Virus record (IMG/VR): IMGVR_UViG_3300042309_002578
Coordinates: 62,001 to 126,000 of that record
Source: a virus
Length of the DNA: 64,000 bases
Strand: one strand, 5' to 3'
The translations under genes and the position numbers were made by a program. Positions 60,591 through 64,000 of the stretch are shown one piece after another (the first letter of the stretch is position 1; the number at the start of each line of letters is the position of its first letter). A model generated the notes under the pieces. The model made no database searches, was not told where the DNA came from, and was given only the letters and a program-made list of their open reading frames with translations.

Positions 60591-61046
60591 ATGTCTCAAT
60601 TCTATAAAGTAGTTCGTGGACGAGTGATACACGACGGCGAAGCGAAAAACGTCGGTGACTTTATTTTCGCTTCGCCAAAAGAAATGGAGGGTATTGCTGG
60701 CGTTGGCAGTGTTGTACGAGTTGAGCAAGGTGAAGTTTCATTCTCGTTTTTACAAGAAAATGGACTACTTCCTGCTACTCTCCCAACTGTTGTTTCTAAA
60801 CCTGAAATACCGACAATCCCAACTGTTGTTTCTAAACCTGAAATACCGACAATCCCAACTGTTGTTTCTAAACCCGAAATACCGACAATCCCAACTGTTG
60901 TTTCTAAACCCGAAACTCCCGAAGCACCTACAATCCCCCCTGTTATTTCAGATATAAACGAGCCTGATCTTGGTTTGTCTCTTGGGATTGATCCAGTTGT
61001 CAAAACGGAAGCAGTCGGAAAAAGAAATCGCAGCGCAACAGCTTAG
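60591..61046 (+). CDS. Head protein with Pro-rich repeats, 151 aa
   Basis: N-terminal 60 residues are a small beta domain (YKVVRGRVIHDGEAKNVGDF, GSVVRVEQGEVSF). Four 12-residue repeats PTVVSKPEIPTI follow, then an acidic end. It lies between capsid and gp36-like connector, where Mu-like phages have a small head protein. The repeat would be an extended, stiff linker. No family recognised. Confidence 0.65.
   Translation: MSQFYKVVRGRVIHDGEAKNVGDFIFASPKEMEGIAGVGSVVRVEQGEVSFSFLQENGLLPATLPTVVSKPEIPTIPTVVSKPEIPTIPTVVSKPEIPTIPTVVSKPETPEAPTIPPVISDINEPDLGLSLGIDPVVKTEAVGKRNRSATA
60783..60926 (+). repeat. 36-bp coding tandem repeat, four copies
   Basis: Units start ACTGTTGTTTCTAAACC at 60786, 60822, 60858 and 60894, nearly identical, hence prone to length change. 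Confidence 0.95.
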
Positions 61047-61078
61047 TAGCAATGCCACTTTAGAGTGGCATTAAAAAA

Positions 61079-61513
61079 ATGTCATACGCCACCCCACAAG
61101 AGTTTATAGCTTCATTTCCTCCTACTGAATCACAAGAATTAAGTAACCTAGATGGATTCTCTACGTCTTCGCCAAATTTAGACACACAAAGAATTCAGCT
61201 TGCTCTTGATAAAGCACAGGGAGAGATTAATTCATATTTAGCAGCAAGGGGTGAAGTATTCCCTTTTATTGATGTATCTGGTAGATTACGAGATATTGAA
61301 ATAATAATAGCGAGAAAAAATCTAAATTCATATTCTTGGGAAGAAAACGATCCTAGATACAGAGACTATAAAGATGTTCTTGAGTGGCTTAAAAACTACT
61401 CAAAAGGGATTGTTTCGTTGCCAAAAGTCGATGCTGGTAGCCCATCATCTGCCGTTGCCGTTTTTATTCCTCAGCCAAATTATTTTGAATCTCGAATATT
61501 TTATGGTTTTTAA
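61079..61513 (+). CDS. Mu gp36-like connector protein (DUF1320), 144 aa
   Basis: Head-completion protein. Contains MSYATPQEFIASFPPTESQE, the helix RIQLALDKAQGEINSYLAAR, LRDIEIIIARKNL and a short VLEWLKNYSKGIVSLPK. Size and order (capsid, gp36, gp37, sheath) are those of Mu-like phages. Confidence 0.8.
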   Translation: MSYATPQEFIASFPPTESQELSNLDGFSTSSPNLDTQRIQLALDKAQGEINSYLAARGEVFPFIDVSGRLRDIEIIIARKNLNSYSWEENDPRYRDYKDVLEWLKNYSKGIVSLPKVDAGSPSSAVAVFIPQPNYFESRIFYGF

Positions 61514-61518
61514 AAATA

Positions 61519-62130
61519 ATGCTGATAAATCCATTGCTTGTAGAATTTGAAATAGAAAAAAGACTAAGGGCTTTTAATTTACCTGTCAGAATTAGGAGAA
61601 CTCCTGCTGAAAACGCTAACGCTCCAGTAAACAAAACAGAACTCTGGGTTAGGTATGTTGATTCTGATTATGATGCAATAGCAAATGCAAACGATTTAAC
61701 GGCAAAAAGTTATAATAGAAAAATGCTGTTTCATGTAATGACTGAAGTTGTTAGTTTGCAAAATCATGAAAGGGCGTTGACATTACACAATAATGCGATC
61801 GCATTATTGACTGGGTGGCGACCAAAAATAAAAGTTGACTCAAATTCTACAAGCTGTGTAAATGGATTCGCAGATATTGTTAAGTGTTTTGACCCAATAA
61901 AGGATAGATTTGAAAGATATGCAGAGGGAAAATATCAATACAGACTTGATTTAACCATTACTGTTCCTCACTCTAGAATTGAACAGGTTGACTTAACTCC
62001 TTTTAATTTGGACTGGACATACAATAATTATTATGCAGATCCTGGAAATCCAGTAAACGATATAGGAAGTCCAGAAAATTCCATTAGTTTTACACAAATT
62101 GTCCCTGAAATTCACATAGGGCATGGCTAA
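61519..62130 (+). CDS. Mu gp37-like tail terminator protein (DUF1834-like), 203 aa
   Basis: Probable tail-terminator. Five bases after the gp36-like gene. Contains VRIRRTPAENANAPVNKTEL, SYNRKMLFHVMTEVVSLQNH, then LHNNAIALLTGWRPK, typical of DUF1834/gp37-like proteins with the beta-alpha terminator fold. Followed by the sheath. Confidence 0.7.
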   Translation: MLINPLLVEFEIEKRLRAFNLPVRIRRTPAENANAPVNKTELWVRYVDSDYDAIANANDLTAKSYNRKMLFHVMTEVVSLQNHERALTLHNNAIALLTGWRPKIKVDSNSTSCVNGFADIVKCFDPIKDRFERYAEGKYQYRLDLTITVPHSRIEQVDLTPFNLDWTYNNYYADPGNPVNDIGSPENSISFTQIVPEIHIGHG

Positions 62131-62162
62131 TATTAAATCGCCACGAAAAGGAAATAAATAAA

Positions 62163-63641
62163 ATGTCTATCAGAGTTTTACCTTCGCGTCCAGGTGTATA
62201 TATATCCGAACAAAGTGCTGGGACCCCGCCAATTAGTACGGCCTTATTTCAGCGCACATACCTTCTTGGAACTTCAACACAGGGGACTTTAGAGCCTTTT
62301 CAGTTAGGAAGTTACGATGATTTTATAAATTACTTTGGCAACAGTGAAACAGTTACCAAGAACACAATTAACACATATTTACAAAATACAAAGTTGGGGT
62401 TGTTTTTTGTAAAAGTTCCAGTTGCTTACACATCAGAAGTTACTCTTAGTGCCAAAACTACTGGCACAATATACAGCTTTAAGATTGGAGACATTACATT
62501 TACAAGAACCGCGACTGAAACCGACACAATTGATAAAATAATTGACTATTTTATTGATGCCATAAACAATAGTTATGCCATCAATAATGAAGTAATGGGG
62601 CATCATTTAAAAGATTCGCTTGGTGCTAACGATTATTCAGATAGTTCATTCATTGTCAGATCAATAAATGAACAAATATTTACAATTACCGATCTGTCTG
62701 AGTATACGTCTCCATCTCTTCCCTCAACCACGAATATAAATTATTGGGATTATGTTGGGGCGACACAAAGAATTGCAAACTCGTATAAAAACGAAAGACA
62801 AGGCTTTCTGGTCTGCCCAGAAGCATTTTATAACATAGAAAGTTTACCCCAAAGAAATATAGTCGCTAATTCTATGGAGGTTGCAGCCCGTAATTTGGGT
62901 TGGATGGCGTTTATTGATGCTGGCTCTCCAGATATTGTGACTAGACCAAGCCAATTAACCGCAGAATTTGAAAACGTTACGTCTCCCACTGGGAATACCG
63001 CAGCGTACTATCCTTGGTTGATAGACCTAAATGACAACCACGTCAGTTTAGCCGCTATGACCGCTGGATATGCCTTGCAAAGATTTGAGAAAGAGGGGAT
63101 ACAACACCCACCTGCCGGGAATTCATACCCGTTTGTAAATGTTTCTGGTGCGGCATTTAAGTTGTCAGACCCACAAAGAGATTTTATGGCAGATATTCGC
63201 GTTAATCCGTGTATATTTCGCAGAGGATTTGGTTACGTCCCCTATGATGTAAAAACACTTTCATTAAATACAGATTTTCGATTTATAAACCACCGCGTTA
63301 TTTTTTCTTGCATTGAAAGAACAATTTTTGACACCATAGAAAACAGTAATACGCTACTTAGGGCTAATGGTGGTGCTGGAGCGTTTTATTTAACGCTCCG
63401 AAACATAATAATAGACATCCTTGACACTTTTTATAATGCTGGTGCATTATATGGATTAACAGCAAGAGATGCCTATAATTGCCGATGTGATGCGGGTATT
63501 CAAACTTCTGAAGCACTTGAAAGAGGTGTTGTGACTGCGTTAATTTACATAGTTCCAGCAAGCACGGTGAGACAAATAGATGCTGTTGCTTACCGTGTGA
63601 AAATTGGTGGTATTGCCCAGGCTATTTTACAAACTCTATAA
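62163..63641 (+). CDS. Tail sheath protein, 492 aa
   Basis: Contractile sheath. Starts VLPSRPGVYISEQSAGTPPI, the P-G-V-Y-x-x-E signature; domain with FLVCPEAFYNIESLPQRNI; late HPPAGNSYPFVNVSGAAFKL (the P-A-G-x-x... stretch), DFRFINHRVIFSCIERTIFD and the C-terminal VIYIVPASTVRQIDAVAYRV that weaves sheath subunits together. Proves a myovirus-type tail. Confidence 0.92.
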   Translation: MSIRVLPSRPGVYISEQSAGTPPISTALFQRTYLLGTSTQGTLEPFQLGSYDDFINYFGNSETVTKNTINTYLQNTKLGLFFVKVPVAYTSEVTLSAKTTGTIYSFKIGDITFTRTATETDTIDKIIDYFIDAINNSYAINNEVMGHHLKDSLGANDYSDSSFIVRSINEQIFTITDLSEYTSPSLPSTTNINYWDYVGATQRIANSYKNERQGFLVCPEAFYNIESLPQRNIVANSMEVAARNLGWMAFIDAGSPDIVTRPSQLTAEFENVTSPTGNTAAYYPWLIDLNDNHVSLAAMTAGYALQRFEKEGIQHPPAGNSYPFVNVSGAAFKLSDPQRDFMADIRVNPCIFRRGFGYVPYDVKTLSLNTDFRFINHRVIFSCIERTIFDTIENSNTLLRANGGAGAFYLTLRNIIIDILDTFYNAGALYGLTARDAYNCRCDAGIQTSEALERGVVTALIYIVPASTVRQIDAVAYRVKIGGIAQAILQTL

Positions 63642-63655
63642 TTTCGGTAATTTTT

Positions 63656-64000
63656 ATGTCAATTCAAAATGAGTCAGATTTTATTGTTCAAATAGGGGGA
63701 CCATTCCTCCAGTTAGCAGTCACAGAAAAGAGCGGGGGGGAGGTGTCGAGGGAAACAGCAAAATATCCAGACGCACTAAAGGACAAAAGCTATTTCACCA
63801 CCGGAAGGCGAATGATTAGTGACTTGGTTTTGCGTTTACCATACGATGCCGCTGATCATGAAATTTTGATTGAGGAAATTGAAAGCAGCTGTCAAGATCC
63901 ATTTTCGATTGTTGTTCAAGCGGTAAAAAACTGCCCAGACGTAGAAAATTATGGTCCACCAGTTGTTTACAAAGGCTGCATTCTTTCTAAAATTAAGCGC
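63656..64000 (+). CDS. Tail tube protein (3' end outside window)
   Basis: Fourteen bases after the sheath gene. The 115 codons present read SDFIVQIGGPFLQLAVTEKS, RMISDLVLRLPYDAADHEIL and DPFSIVVQAVKNCPDVENYG, the beta-barrel style of contractile tail-tube proteins. The gene continues beyond base 64000. Confidence 0.6.
   Translation, partial: MSIQNESDFIVQIGGPFLQLAVTEKSGGEVSRETAKYPDALKDKSYFTTGRRMISDLVLRLPYDAADHEILIEEIESSCQDPFSIVVQAVKNCPDVENYGPPVVYKGCILSKIKR

Noticed and set aside
1-64000. tRNA or rRNA genes
   Set aside because: No sequence with a full cloverleaf or rRNA signature was noticed; a tRNAscan run would be decisive.

Overview
The window looks like part of a large phage, prophage or phage-plasmid of a filamentous cyanobacterium of the Nostoc/Anabaena/Nodularia type. 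The host guess rests on some twenty visible HIP1-like GCGATCGC octamers, A+T-rich DNA, remnants of cyanobacterial plasmid genes and traces of IS200/IS605-type elements. The virion genes are those of a contractile-tailed phage with a Mu-like head: DUF935 portal, Mu I-like protease/scaffold, capsid cement, major capsid, gp36-like and gp37-like connectors, sheath, tube, baseplate J, gpI-like, tail-completion, collar fiber and fiber chaperone. No terminase, integrase or transposase of the phage itself is visible, so the element continues on both sides.

Layout. 1-8 kb: the end of an FtsK-like translocase, small genes, an FHA protein with a membrane partner, a CIS-tube-like baseplate gene and a run of small membrane proteins. 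8-12.7 kb: a scarred accessory region with fragments of a ParM-like gene, an M23 peptidase and a NADAR gene, plus a dispersed repeat. 12.7-16.4 kb: a giant baseplate-hub gene carrying three lytic domains. 16.5-35 kb: many short genes, often one gene per promoter and terminator, including a C5 methyltransferase, a RuvC-like resolvase and a DUF551-like protein; also a 1.1-kb tandem-module array, a promoter-driven structured RNA candidate, and truncated thymidylate kinase and ParA/RHH partition genes. 35-42.7 kb: replication genes (DUF262 protein, DNA polymerase III alpha, phage Dam methylase, a DnaX-DUF4326 fusion). 42.7-50.9 kb: tail fiber and baseplate. 51-55.4 kb: small accessory genes, HNH protein, ClpP-like protease. 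55.5-64 kb: head and tail-tube/sheath module, running off the right end.

Regulation is the most striking feature. About fourteen scattered genes, including dnaX and the C5 methyltransferase, share an almost identical promoter. Its 17-bp spacer is itself conserved around GTTAACC, and most of these genes have A/C-rich leaders ending AACAATG with no Shine-Dalgarno. This looks like one phage regulon. A second set (DnaE, Dam, several small genes) has promoters built on an AATATTG/AATATCG repeat. Virion genes more often have normal Shine-Dalgarno sites.

Candidates for undescribed biology: the GTTAACC regulon; a dispersed element whose own promoter reads into a variable number of about 159-bp foldable modules; a structured RNA at 30.7 kb resembling HEARO/OMEGA RNA without a nuclease gene; a two-hairpin motif present twice with compensatory stem changes; the DnaX-DUF4326 fusion; and the hub with GH19-like, amidase and M23 domains. 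All family assignments come from reading motifs; no database search was possible.
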